13,043 bases of DNA, from positions 1-13,043 of the forward strand of contig JACVXW010000019.1 of assembly GCA_015661135.1 (NCBI GenBank). Direction: 5' to 3'. The stretch comes from Chloroflexota bacterium (lineage in GTDB: Bacteria > Chloroflexota > Limnocylindria > Limnocylindrales > CSP1-4). Under the pieces are notes generated by a model. It worked only from the letters and a program-made list of their open reading frames with translations. It was not told where the DNA came from and searched no databases. Shown here piece by piece: positions 1 through 7,508 of the stretch (position 1 is its first letter; every line of letters begins with the position of its first letter). The position numbers and the translations under genes were made by a program.

Positions 1-1
1 C

Positions 2-1717
2 TTCGCGGGCCTGGCGGTCCAGACGTGGTTCACCGTCGTCGTCTTCGTCGTCAACCTGGTGGCCATGGCCTATCGGGCGGCCGCCGTGGTCGACGCGTGG
101 CGCATCGCGCGCTGGCTGGACGTTCCTCAGCTCACGGGCCGGGCGTCGGACGGTCATCTCGCCGTCCCCAGGGCCCTCCCGATCGCGGGCCTCGTTGCGG
201 TCCTGCTCGTCATGAGCCTGGCCCACGTCGCGATCGCCCGGTACGACGTCCTGCTCGCCGAGACGACCGCCTGCATCTTCGATCCGGGAGCCCAGGGCTG
301 CACCGCGACCGCGAGCCCCGGCGCGGGCACGTCGGGCGAGCCAGCCGATACACCGACCGCCACCCCGGACCCGAGCGCCGTTGGCACCCCGGTGCCGGCG
401 ACGACGATCCCCCCGTGGGACGGCGTGGAGCGTCTCAACATCCTGCTCCTCGGGGCGGACGAGCAGGGCGGCGGTCACAACACGGACACCATCATCACGC
501 TGAGCATCGATCCCGCCACGAACCAGGTCGCGATGTTCCAGCTGCCGCGCGACACGGTGGACGTCCCGATCCCGCCCGGGCCCGCCCGGAAGCTCTTCGG
601 GTCCGCCTACGCGGGCAAGATCAATTCCTGGTTCGTCGCGGTCCGCCACCGGGCGGACCTCTTCCCCGGCACGGACGAGACGCGCGGCTACAACGGCCTC
701 AAGGCCATCATGGGCGAGCTGTATGGGATCGAGATCAAGTACTACGTCGAGGTCAACTTCGATGGCTTCGAGCAGATCGTGGACGCCCTCGGGGGAGTCA
801 CGGTCAACGTCCAGGTGCCGGTGGTCGACGATCGCTTCCCGGCCGGAGGCGGTGCCCTGCAGCGCGTCTTCATCCCGTCCGGCATGCAGCACTTCACGGG
901 CGCCGAGGCGCTCGTCTACGCCAGGTCCCGGCACGGCTCCACGGACTTCGACCGGGGCGCCCGCCAGCAGCGGGTGCTGCTCTCGCTGCGCCAGCAGACG
1001 GACATCGCCAGCGTCCTGCCCCGGATCAACGACCTCGCTACCGCTCTCGCCGCGTCGGTCCGGACAGACATCCCGCGCGACCTCCTGCCGAAGCTCCTCG
1101 GGCTGGCGGCCCAGGTCGACACGCCGGACGTTCGCTCATTCATCTTCTCGCCGAGCTATTACCAGACGGAGATCCTGAGCGACCCGAATCACGGCGGCCA
1201 GTACGTGATCATTCCGCGGCTAGACCGGATCCGGGCCGCGATCCGTGACGCCTTCAGCGGGGATCCGGGAGTCGCGGACCGGCGCGAGAAACTGGCTGCC
1301 GAGGACGCGACGGTCTACGTCCTCAATGGATCCGGGGTCAGCGGCCAGGCCGGCCGGATCGCGGACTACCTGGAGTACCTCGGCATGTCGGCGTCGGCGC
1401 CCGGTCAGAAGCCGGACGTCAGCGGCCTGGCGACGACGACGATCCGCGTCTACAACGGTTCGGAGTCCACGATGCCGCTGACCGTCGCGACGCTCGAAGG
1501 CCTGTTCGGGGTGACTGCCGAGCTGGTCGACGACAGGACCCCGACCGCGGACATCGTGATCATCTCCGGAAGAGGACGGCGATCGACCTGGTCAGGACTT
1601 CTCTGTCACCCGGTATTCGAGGTACTTGCCGGCCATCAGCCGGGTCTGGGCGTCGAGCGCGGGAAGGTTGGAGAACAGCAGGCCCACGACCGGCAGCAGG
1701 AGCCACTGGATCCGTGA
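2..1717 (+). CDS. LCP (LytR-CpsA-Psr) family glycopolymer ligase with LytR_C domain, 5' partial
   Basis: LCP proteins are membrane-anchored enzymes on the outer face that transfer glycopolymers from a lipid carrier to peptidoglycan or another surface acceptor. The frame is open to the left window edge. The bases before the GTG at 59 encode a hydrophobic stretch (FTVVVFVVNLVA) that looks like a membrane helix, so the true start probably lies outside the window and the GTG at 59 is only the first in-window option. Numbering from that GTG: membrane helix about 40-60, Thr/Pro/Ala-rich linker about 80-118, LCP domain about 124-310 with NILLLGADE, NTDT, QLPRDT (161-166) and the Arg-rich SRHGSTDFDRGARQQR, then a LytR_C domain about 414-504 (VYVLNGSGVSGQAGRIADYL). 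After ISGRG (about nucleotide 1575) the remaining 47 or so residues look non-native and run antisense over the next gene. The neighbouring envelope glycosyltransferase fits the role. Family call is firm; the exact polymer is unknown. Confidence 0.9.
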   Translation, partial: FAGLAVQTWFTVVVFVVNLVAMAYRAAAVVDAWRIARWLDVPQLTGRASDGHLAVPRALPIAGLVAVLLVMSLAHVAIARYDVLLAETTACIFDPGAQGCTATASPGAGTSGEPADTPTATPDPSAVGTPVPATTIPPWDGVERLNILLLGADEQGGGHNTDTIITLSIDPATNQVAMFQLPRDTVDVPIPPGPARKLFGSAYAGKINSWFVAVRHRADLFPGTDETRGYNGLKAIMGELYGIEIKYYVEVNFDGFEQIVDALGGVTVNVQVPVVDDRFPAGGGALQRVFIPSGMQHFTGAEALVYARSRHGSTDFDRGARQQRVLLSLRQQTDIASVLPRINDLATALAASVRTDIPRDLLPKLLGLAAQVDTPDVRSFIFSPSYYQTEILSDPNHGGQYVIIPRLDRIRAAIRDAFSGDPGVADRREKLAAEDATVYVLNGSGVSGQAGRIADYLEYLGMSASAPGQKPDVSGLATTTIRVYNGSESTMPLTVATLEGLFGVTAELVDDRTPTADIVIISGRGRRSTWSGLLCHPVFEVLAGHQPGLGVERGKVGEQQAHDRQQEPLDP

Positions 1718-3331
1718 GGCGATGTTCCGCAGCAGGCCCCAGGACGCCGGCCGCGGTGGGGCGATGCGCTCTTCCACGTACATCAGGACGGCGAGACACC
1801 CGAACGCACCGGTCAGCAGCCACGACGCGTACAGGGGCAGGTTCTGGCCGAGCGTCGTCTGGGCGAAGGCGGGATTGAGGATGAGCGGAAGGTTGGAGCC
1901 GAAGAGGATCACGAACGGGGCGATTGCCCAGTTCAGGTGATCCAGCCACAGGTCCACGAGCCGCCCGACCCGCTGCATCCGCGGGATTTCCGAGTGGGCG
2001 AGGGCGTTCTGGATGAAGTACGGGATGTCGGTCACGCCCCAGGCCCAGCGCCGGATCTGGGTGTACTGCTGGATGAGGGTCCTGGGATAGGACCGGGCCC
2101 GGACGGCGTCGCCGTAGATCGGCATGAAGAGGGGCACCGTCCGGAATTCACCGCTGTAGCGGAAAAACGACTTCCAGTAGAAGCGGCTGTCCTCGGGGAT
2201 CGCGTCGGTCGCCCAGTAGTCGACCTCGTGGATGGTCTGCAGGCTGACCGAGTAGGACGAGAAGCTGATGAGCTTTTCCGGAGTCAGAGACCGCCACATC
2301 TGGACATGGGTTGCGCCGATCGCCACCAGTCGGACCGGGAGCGGTGTCTCCCACAGATTGTTGTGGAACATCGGAACCGGCTGGTAGAGGCGACGAAACC
2401 GGTCCGTGTCCGTCAGGAACATCCAGCTCAGGTAGCCAAAATACGCCGGGTGGACCCGGTAATCCGAGTCGAGGTCCGTGACGACGACTTCGCGTGGGTC
2501 GAAGCCGAGCGCCTCGAGTTCACGATAGAGCCAGCGGCCGCCGTAGGCCATGGCACTGCTCTTGCCGACGACGACACCGGGCTCGAGCGGATCCAGGATG
2601 TGGAAGAAGTGGAGGAATGCGTCCCCGAACGCCGTGCGGAGGCGGTCCACGTTGGCCCGACCGCCCGCGTCCGTCTCCCGCGTGATGATCGCAACCATCT
2701 TTCGCTCACGTGGCCAGTCCGCCTCGGCGAGTGCCCGAATCGTCTCATGCAACTTCTCGTACGGCTCGGTGTAGGTGGGCACGAGGGCGACGTGCCACAG
2801 ACGATCCGGGTCCGCGATCGCCTCGCCGCGCCGCGCGAGGAGGCGAAGCAATTCCTTCCGCTCTTCGCGCAGCCGGGTGGCCTCGCGCCGACCGCCGAGC
2901 GCCGCCAGCCGCTCCCCGGCTCCGTCGAGGTCGCCAACGCGCTTCTCGATGGCGGCAAGCCGGGCTTCGATGCCGGCGATCCGACCGGCCACATCCCGCA
3001 GCGCAAAGGTGCGCGTGCGCCAGTCGACATCGACGACCCGGCGGGTGAGCCCGAACGCCGCGGCGACACTGCCGGTCAACATGACCGCCTTGTACAGCCA
3101 GTAGACGTCGAAGGTCAGGACGAACCAGGCGACCAGTTGCGGCCAGCCGAAGGACAGGCCCACGGCCAGGACGAGAAGACCCCAGGTGACGGCACCGGGA
3201 ACAACCTCGAGCAGGCGGCGGAAGGCGTGGGCGCGATCCGGCAGGGCTTCGACCCGGTCCGGTCGGGCGGCGGAGGAGTCCCGGGCTGCCTCGACGCCGG
3301 CCTCTGCCGCGGTCGAGGCGGCCTCAGCCAC
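1592..3331 (-). CDS. Membrane-bound family 2 glycosyltransferase (cellulose-synthase-like)
   Basis: A 579-residue inner-membrane glycosyltransferase expected to use a nucleotide-sugar on the cytoplasmic side. Visible parts in order: polar N-terminus; two membrane segments about 46-64 and 66-95; a charged Arg/Glu/Ala/Leu-rich stretch about 112-170 that looks like a coiled coil; a GT2 domain starting at VALVPTYTE (181-189), with the DxD motif DLDSD (286-290), an acidic IPEDSRFYWK (378-387) at the place of the catalytic base, and a QxxRW-type motif QIRRWAWG (425-432); then three membrane segments about 467-488, 499-518 and 540-557. The DxD / ED / QxxRW series is that of processive GT2 enzymes such as cellulose and hyaluronan synthases. 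The start is GTG, and its first bases overlap the stop of ilvE by 8 nt, suggesting translational coupling; no good ribosome-binding site is seen. The 3' end overlaps the convergent LCP gene. Sugar donor and product cannot be told. Confidence 0.88.
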   Translation of the reverse strand: MAEAASTAAEAGVEAARDSSAARPDRVEALPDRAHAFRRLLEVVPGAVTWGLLVLAVGLSFGWPQLVAWFVLTFDVYWLYKAVMLTGSVAAAFGLTRRVVDVDWRTRTFALRDVAGRIAGIEARLAAIEKRVGDLDGAGERLAALGGRREATRLREERKELLRLLARRGEAIADPDRLWHVALVPTYTEPYEKLHETIRALAEADWPRERKMVAIITRETDAGGRANVDRLRTAFGDAFLHFFHILDPLEPGVVVGKSSAMAYGGRWLYRELEALGFDPREVVVTDLDSDYRVHPAYFGYLSWMFLTDTDRFRRLYQPVPMFHNNLWETPLPVRLVAIGATHVQMWRSLTPEKLISFSSYSVSLQTIHEVDYWATDAIPEDSRFYWKSFFRYSGEFRTVPLFMPIYGDAVRARSYPRTLIQQYTQIRRWAWGVTDIPYFIQNALAHSEIPRMQRVGRLVDLWLDHLNWAIAPFVILFGSNLPLILNPAFAQTTLGQNLPLYASWLLTGAFGCLAVLMYVEERIAPPRPASWGLLRNIASRIQWLLLPVVGLLFSNLPALDAQTRLMAGKYLEYRVTEKS

Positions 3332-4334
3332 CGATGGGGATCGGCGTCAGCCAGTGGCCAAACGCGGGCGCACGGCCGCGCACGGCCTCGAAGTACGCCT
3401 GCCGCATCGTGCGGGTGATCGGCCCGATCTCGCCGTCGCCGATCTTGCGATGGTCCAGCTCCACGACCGCGGCGAGCTGGACGCCCGTGCCGACGAGGAA
3501 CATCTCGTCCGCCACGTAGATCTCGGAGCGGTCGATCGAGCGGACCTCGACGCTGATCCCATGGGCCGCCGCGAGCTCGAAGATGGCGCGCCGGGTGACG
3601 CCCTCCAGGATGTCGTCGTTGACCGGCGGGGTCAGGAGGACCCCGTCACGGACGACGAACATGTTGGCCGCCGAGGCCTCGGACGCGTGGCCGCCGGCCG
3701 TCAGGACGAGCGCCTCGTCGAAGCCGTTCAGCTCCGCCTCGGACTTCTGGAACGCCATGTTCACGTAGCCGCCGACGATCTTGCCGCGAGCCGGCAGGGC
3801 CTCGTCAGCGTTCCGTCGCCAGGATGAGGACATGAGCCGGATGCCCTTGTCGATGTCGACGTAGTTTCCGAACGGCATGGCGACGATGTAGAGCTCATGC
3901 TCAAGGTGGTGGAGGCGCACGCCGATCGCCCGGGTTGACTTGTAGAACGACGGCCGGATGTAGAGGTCCTGCCCGAGATTGTTCCGGGAGGCCGTCTGGA
4001 CCACCAGGTCCACCAGCTCGTCAACGGTCGGCAAGTCGTCCATCAGGAGCATCGCGGCGTTCCGCCGGAGCCGCGCCATGTGCTCCCGGAAGAAGAGACC
4101 GAAGAGCGTCTGGCGCTCTTCGCTCCAGTAGGCCCGGATCCCCTCGAACGTCGCGGTCCCGTACAGGAACGCGTGGGTCATGATGCTGATCTTCGCGTCA
4201 CGCATCGGGACGAACTTGCCCTCGAAGTAGCAGATCAGGTCCTCCAGGGCCGGAGCTGCGGCAGCGGGGGCGGCTGTCGGCGCGGTGGCGGCGGCAGGCT
4301 TGCCGGTTTCGCCCGGTGCCTTCTGGGTCAGCAT
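3324..4334 (-). CDS. ilvE: Branched-chain amino acid aminotransferase
   Basis: A PLP-dependent class IV aminotransferase of 336 residues that interconverts leucine, isoleucine and valine with their 2-oxo acids, using glutamate/2-oxoglutarate, in the cytoplasm. Seen: ICYFEGKFVPMRDAKIS at the usual domain start, YGTATFEGIRAY (58-69), the PLP lysine in ARGKIVGGYVN (K185), SEASAANMFVVRDG with the conserved glutamate (E219), LLTPP, and the C-terminal VGTGVQLAAVVELDHRKIGDG typical of IlvE rather than D-amino acid transaminase or 4-amino-4-deoxychorismate lyase. Residues 10-30 form an Ala/Pro/Thr-rich extension not needed by the fold. The ATG is supported by CAGGAG about 9 nt upstream. A TATACT -10-like box lies upstream at 4391-4396. 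The following glycosyltransferase gene starts inside the ilvE stop region, an unusual partner for amino-acid biosynthesis; no other ilv or leu genes are nearby. Confidence 0.93.
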   Translation of the reverse strand: MLTQKAPGETGKPAAATAPTAAPAAAAPALEDLICYFEGKFVPMRDAKISIMTHAFLYGTATFEGIRAYWSEERQTLFGLFFREHMARLRRNAAMLLMDDLPTVDELVDLVVQTASRNNLGQDLYIRPSFYKSTRAIGVRLHHLEHELYIVAMPFGNYVDIDKGIRLMSSSWRRNADEALPARGKIVGGYVNMAFQKSEAELNGFDEALVLTAGGHASEASAANMFVVRDGVLLTPPVNDDILEGVTRRAIFELAAAHGISVEVRSIDRSEIYVADEMFLVGTGVQLAAVVELDHRKIGDGEIGPITRTMRQAYFEAVRGRAPAFGHWLTPIPIGG

Positions 4335-4390
4335 GACGAGGCGCTCCTGATGGTCGCGGCATCGACCGCGGGCTCGCGGATGAGGCGGCG

Positions 4391-4396
4391 AGTATA
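4391..4396 (-). promoter_or_regulatory. Candidate -10 box for ilvE-glycosyltransferase
   Basis: On the minus strand these bases read TATACT, one mismatch from the consensus -10, in otherwise very GC-rich intergenic DNA between the antiporter stop (4429) and the ilvE ATG (4334). The distance to the start codon is about 56 nt. No convincing TTGACA-like -35 is found at 16-18 nt. The assignment rests on this box and its location only. Confidence 0.4.
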
Positions 4397-4428
4397 GCGT
4401 GGCCTCACGCCGTTCCCGGCGGACGAAC

Positions 4429-5481
4429 CTAGGCGGGTCGGAGGATCGCGACGACGACCACGGTGAGATACACGACGTAGAAGAGGCCGCCGATCAGCAG
4501 GTTCCGACCGCGCAGGCGGCCCGACCGCGCCATCGGAATGAAGATCACCGCGCTGGACAGGAAGGCCATCCCTGCCGAGGCGAAGGCGAGGTACGTGCCC
4601 GGTCCGGCGACCCAGGCGGCGGGAGCCAGGACGAGGGCCACGACCGTCGGGATGCTGGCCTGGAAGACCATCGCGCCGGTGATATTGCCCATCGCCAGCG
4701 TGTCCTTGCCCTGGCGGACCCAGATGATCGAGTTGAACTTCTCGGGCAGCTCCGTCGCAATCGGGGCGATCACGAGCGCGAGCAGTACCTCGTCCACGCC
4801 GATCGCGTGGGCGATCTGCTCGACGGATCCAACGAACGCAATTGCGCCGATGATGATCAGGCCGAGGGCGGCGAGCACCTGCAGGTTGACGACGCGGAGG
4901 CGGGGCGGGCCCGGTGCCCGGCGATGGACCGGGTCCAGGCGCCGGAATCGGAGCGGGGCGAGATCCTCGGCATCAACGTCCGGGTCCGCCTCGAAGTGGC
5001 GCTTCACGTACAGCGCGTAGATGAGCAACAGTGCGGCCGCCGCCAGGAGCTTCGGCCAGGTCGGTTCGGCTGGCAGCAGGGCCGCGCCGATCGCAACGCC
5101 GTAGGCGACCGCGAAGGTCCCCATGTCCATGCGCAGCACGCGGGTGTCCACCGGCATCACGTCGCCGGCCGGGCGGTGGCGGGCCTGGATGAGGACCGCG
5201 ACTCCGGTGACGAACATCGCCAGCGTGGCGAGCATGAATGGGGCGCCGAGGATGGCCCCGACGCCGATGGCGTGGGCGCTCGCGCTGCTGGCGAACCCGA
5301 TCGCGATGATCGGGATCATGGTCTCCGGCAGGGCCGTCCCCACGGCCGCGAGCACGGACCCGACGGCACCCTCGGCGAGCTCGAGCTTCCGACCGAACCA
5401 CTCGATCCCGTTGGTGAACAGCTCGGCCCCAAGGAGGATGATCACGAATGAGATCGCGAGGATGAGAACCTGCTCCACCAT
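4429..5481 (-). CDS. Na+/Ca2+ exchanger (CaCA) superfamily membrane antiporter
   Basis: A 350-residue inner-membrane protein of the calcium/cation antiporter superfamily, which exports Ca2+ or a related cation in exchange for Na+, H+ or K+. Two inverted alpha repeats are visible: alpha-1 about 36-80 with EGAVGSVLAAVGTALPETMIP, and alpha-2 about 236-276 with APIATELPEKFNSI followed by GNITGAMVFQAS. The acidic residues in the two (T)xLPE motifs (E53 and E244) are the expected ion ligands. A hydrophilic charged loop about 157-197 separates the two halves, and about ten hydrophobic segments fit the family. The ATG shares its A with the stop of the upstream DUF1634 gene (TGATG) and GGAGG sits just before, so translation is probably coupled. 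It is the last gene of the co-directional run beginning at rpsF. The transported ion cannot be read from sequence; family call is strong. Confidence 0.9.
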   Translation of the reverse strand: MVEQVLILAISFVIILLGAELFTNGIEWFGRKLELAEGAVGSVLAAVGTALPETMIPIIAIGFASSASAHAIGVGAILGAPFMLATLAMFVTGVAVLIQARHRPAGDVMPVDTRVLRMDMGTFAVAYGVAIGAALLPAEPTWPKLLAAAALLLIYALYVKRHFEADPDVDAEDLAPLRFRRLDPVHRRAPGPPRLRVVNLQVLAALGLIIIGAIAFVGSVEQIAHAIGVDEVLLALVIAPIATELPEKFNSIIWVRQGKDTLAMGNITGAMVFQASIPTVVALVLAPAAWVAGPGTYLAFASAGMAFLSSAVIFIPMARSGRLRGRNLLIGGLFYVVYLTVVVVAILRPA

Positions 5482-5843
5482 CAGCCTCCGGCTGTGCCGG
5501 CGACGACGCCGAGCGCGATGACGATGAGGATACTGCCGGCGACGATGGTCATCTCACGCTCACCCGCCCGGATGAATGCACGCAGGGCGGCGATGACACG
5601 GGCGGTCGGCGTGGCCAGGGCGAGCAGCACGCCGAGCCAGATGAACCCCGCGGGGCGTCCGCCCAGCACGTCCGAGACCAGCCGCGACGGATCAAGCGGC
5701 GGCGCGACGTCCAGCGGCGACCGTCCGTTGATGACCATCAGGGCCGTGCCCAGACCGACGAGGATCACGGCGCCATACGTCCCGATCCGGAGCAACTGTG
5801 CGAGGCGGATTTCGAGCGTCCCCCCCGGGCGGGAGGCGCTCAC
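5481..5843 (-). CDS. DUF1634 family membrane protein
   Basis: A small protein of 120 residues with three likely membrane helices at about 16-38, 64-84 and 96-117, and a polar segment (residues 40-60) with GRSPLDVAPPLDPSRL. This helix pattern, the LLRIGTYGAVILVGLGTALM opening and the position directly after a TauE/SafE permease match the DUF1634 family, whose members recurrently sit beside such permeases. The molecular role is not established; an accessory or regulatory subunit of the permease is a reasonable inference. Start is GTG within a 4-nt GTGA overlap with the permease stop, and the stop overlaps the antiporter ATG by one base. Ribosome-binding signal is weak, consistent with coupling on both sides. 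Confidence 0.8.
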   Translation of the reverse strand: MSASRPGGTLEIRLAQLLRIGTYGAVILVGLGTALMVINGRSPLDVAPPLDPSRLVSDVLGGRPAGFIWLGVLLALATPTARVIAALRAFIRAGEREMTIVAGSILIVIALGVVAGTAGG

Positions 5844-6673
5844 CCGAGCCCCGCGGCTCGACGGAGCATGAGGAACGCGGTCCAGGCCAGAACGCCCGCG
5901 AACAGCACGCGCAGGACTCGGACGTCAACCCGGTGCGCCAGCCTGGACCCGACGGCCGCTCCCACGAAGACGCCCACGGCCGATGGGGCCGCGGCATATG
6001 GATCAATGCCGCCGCGCAGGAGGTAGACGATCGCACTCGCCGAGGCGGTCACACCGATCATCAGGTTGCTCGTCGCCGTGGCGATCCGGAGCGGCACGCC
6101 CATCGCGATGTGCATGAGCGGCACCATCACGAGCCCGCCGCCGATCCCCAGGATCGCCGACAGCGTGCCCGCGAACACTCCGCCGGTGGCACCCGCGATC
6201 GGGGCGCGAACCCGGTAGTTCGGGCCGGACAACCCAGCCATGAGACGACCGGCGGGTGCCGGCGCCCCCGTGGGCCCCTCTCCCGTCGGCGTCGCGACGT
6301 CCTCCGACGCTGCCGGCTTCAGGCGCAGCATCGTCGTCGCCGCATAGATGAGGACCAGGGCGAACAGCCCCGCAACGAGGCGCTCGTCGAGCAGGAAGGC
6401 GATCGTGCCGCCGAGGAGCGCCCCGATCGCGGTGAACAACTCGAGGGCCATCCCCAGGCGGAGATTCGCGACCCCGCGATCGAGGAACACGGAGGCCGAT
6501 GCGCCGCTGGTGACGATCACGCAGACGAGCGATACCCCGACGGCCTCGCGAAGCGGCAGGTTGAAGCCCAGCGTCAGGAGCGGGACCAGGAGGACCCCGC
6601 CGCCGAGGCCCAGGAGGGACCCGAAGGTGCCGACGACCACCCCGCCGACGATCAGGAGGAGGGCGATCTCCAA
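5840..6673 (-). CDS. TauE/SafE family sulfite/anion exporter
   Basis: A 277-residue inner-membrane permease of the TauE/SafE family (sulfite, organosulfonate or related anion transport). The two halves each carry the family glycine motif followed by a hydrophobic run: SLLGLGGGVLLVP (19-31) and AILGIGGGLVMVP (173-185). About eight hydrophobic segments are visible, with a Pro/Gly/Ala-rich cytoplasmic linker at about 122-150 between the halves. The chosen TTG start gives a normal family N-terminus (MEIALLLIVGGVVVGTFGSLLG); the 45 nt back to the rpsR stop contain no in-frame ATG or GTG, and the ribosome-binding signal is weak. It sits where rplI often follows rpsR in other bacteria and leads into DUF1634. 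Substrate is not predictable; no sulfur-metabolism gene is in the window. Confidence 0.9.
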   Translation of the reverse strand: MEIALLLIVGGVVVGTFGSLLGLGGGVLLVPLLTLGFNLPLREAVGVSLVCVIVTSGASASVFLDRGVANLRLGMALELFTAIGALLGGTIAFLLDERLVAGLFALVLIYAATTMLRLKPAASEDVATPTGEGPTGAPAPAGRLMAGLSGPNYRVRAPIAGATGGVFAGTLSAILGIGGGLVMVPLMHIAMGVPLRIATATSNLMIGVTASASAIVYLLRGGIDPYAAAPSAVGVFVGAAVGSRLAHRVDVRVLRVLFAGVLAWTAFLMLRRAAGLG

Positions 6674-6718
6674 GACGTCAGGATCCGTTGCCTGGTCCGC
6701 GCCGAACCGGGCGGCCGA

Positions 6719-6985
6719 TCAGGGCCGGAGGTGCTCGGGCGAGTACGGGAGGAGCGCGACGTGACGAGCCCGCTTGAGGGCCACGGACAGCTCTCGCTGG
6801 TGTCCCGCGCAGGTCCCGGTCTTGCGGCGCGGCTCGATCTTGGCGCGCTCGGACAGAAAGCGACGGAGGCGGTTGACCTCCTTGTAGTCGATCTGGACGG
6901 TCTTGTCGGCGCAGAAGGTGCAGACCTTGCGGCGTCGGCGGTCCCGGTAGAAATCATCCTTCTTGCGAGAGCGGGGAAGGGGCAT
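6719..6985 (-). CDS. rpsR: 30S ribosomal protein bS18
   Basis: An 88-residue small-subunit ribosomal protein that pairs with bS6 on the 30S platform. The core DYKEVNRLRRFLSERAKIEPRRKTGTC followed by HQRELSVALKRARHVALLPY is diagnostic. It carries C22 and C25 (VCTFCADK) plus C59 and H62 (TCAGH), a potential zinc-ligand set like the C+ form of this protein; zinc binding is inferred. The ATG is preceded by GAGGAG at 8 nt. It lies 47 nt after ssb, and that gap holds a short GC hairpin (7005-7017, 5-bp stem, 3-nt loop) without a T run, so read-through from ssb is expected. Confidence 0.97.
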   Translation of the reverse strand: MPLPRSRKKDDFYRDRRRRKVCTFCADKTVQIDYKEVNRLRRFLSERAKIEPRRKTGTCAGHQRELSVALKRARHVALLPYSPEHLRP

Positions 6986-7032
6986 GAACTGTTCTCCTCA
7001 CGGCGCCCGAGACGGGCTGGAAGGTCGAGTGG

Positions 7033-7497
7033 TCAGAAGGGAAGTTCGTCGATCTCGGTATCGTCGAAGCCGCGGCCCGGCGGCGCGTTGCCGGGACCGC
7101 CCGGCGCGGGTGCAGGAGCCGGACCACCGGGCGCACCGGTCGCACCGGCGAACGTGCCGTCCTGCTCGCGCTTGTCCAGCGGCACGACATTGTCCGCGGT
7201 GATCTCGAGGGAAAGGCCCTTGCGGCCGTCCTTCGTCTCGTACTCGCGTGTTCGGAACCGTCCGTCCACGAGGACGCGGCTGCCCTTCCGCAGGGACTCT
7301 GCGGATCGCTCGGCGCGGTCCCCCCAGACGCTGACGCGGAACCAGTCGGTTGCCTCGACCCATTCGCCGGTCTGCTGGTTCTTGGTGGACTGGTTCACGG
7401 CAACGCTGAACTCCGTGACCGGCCGTCCGCCGGGTGTGTATCGAAGCTCCGGATCCCGTCCGAGGTTGCCAACGACCTGGATCTTGCAGAACGCCAT
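7033..7497 (-). CDS. ssb: Single-stranded DNA-binding protein
   Basis: SSB coats single-stranded DNA in replication, repair and recombination and recruits partners through its C-terminal tip. This 154-residue protein has an OB fold at about 1-110 (KIQVVGNLGRDPELRYTPGG, VTEFSVAVN, WFRVSVWG, KGSRVLVDGRF), with tryptophans at 46, 52 and 58 as in DNA-contacting positions of the family. A Gly/Pro/Ala linker (about 114-142) follows, then an acidic tip ending DDTEIDELPF, a slight variant of the usual DDDIPF type. The ATG is preceded by GAGGAG at 7 nt, which overlaps the rpsF stop region; the gap to rpsF is 11 nt. The rpsF-ssb-rpsR order is the classic bacterial operon. Confidence 0.97.
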   Translation of the reverse strand: MAFCKIQVVGNLGRDPELRYTPGGRPVTEFSVAVNQSTKNQQTGEWVEATDWFRVSVWGDRAERSAESLRKGSRVLVDGRFRTREYETKDGRKGLSLEITADNVVPLDKREQDGTFAGATGAPGGPAPAPAPGGPGNAPPGRGFDDTEIDELPF

Positions 7498-7508
7498 CGC
7501 TCGTCTCC

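Noticed and set aside
1937..3418. Long open frame (493 codons) on the plus strand opposite the glycosyltransferase
   Set aside because: It is antisense to a gene with clear GT2 motifs, has Arg/Asp/Gly-heavy low-complexity composition typical of GC-rich antisense frames, and no recognisable domain.
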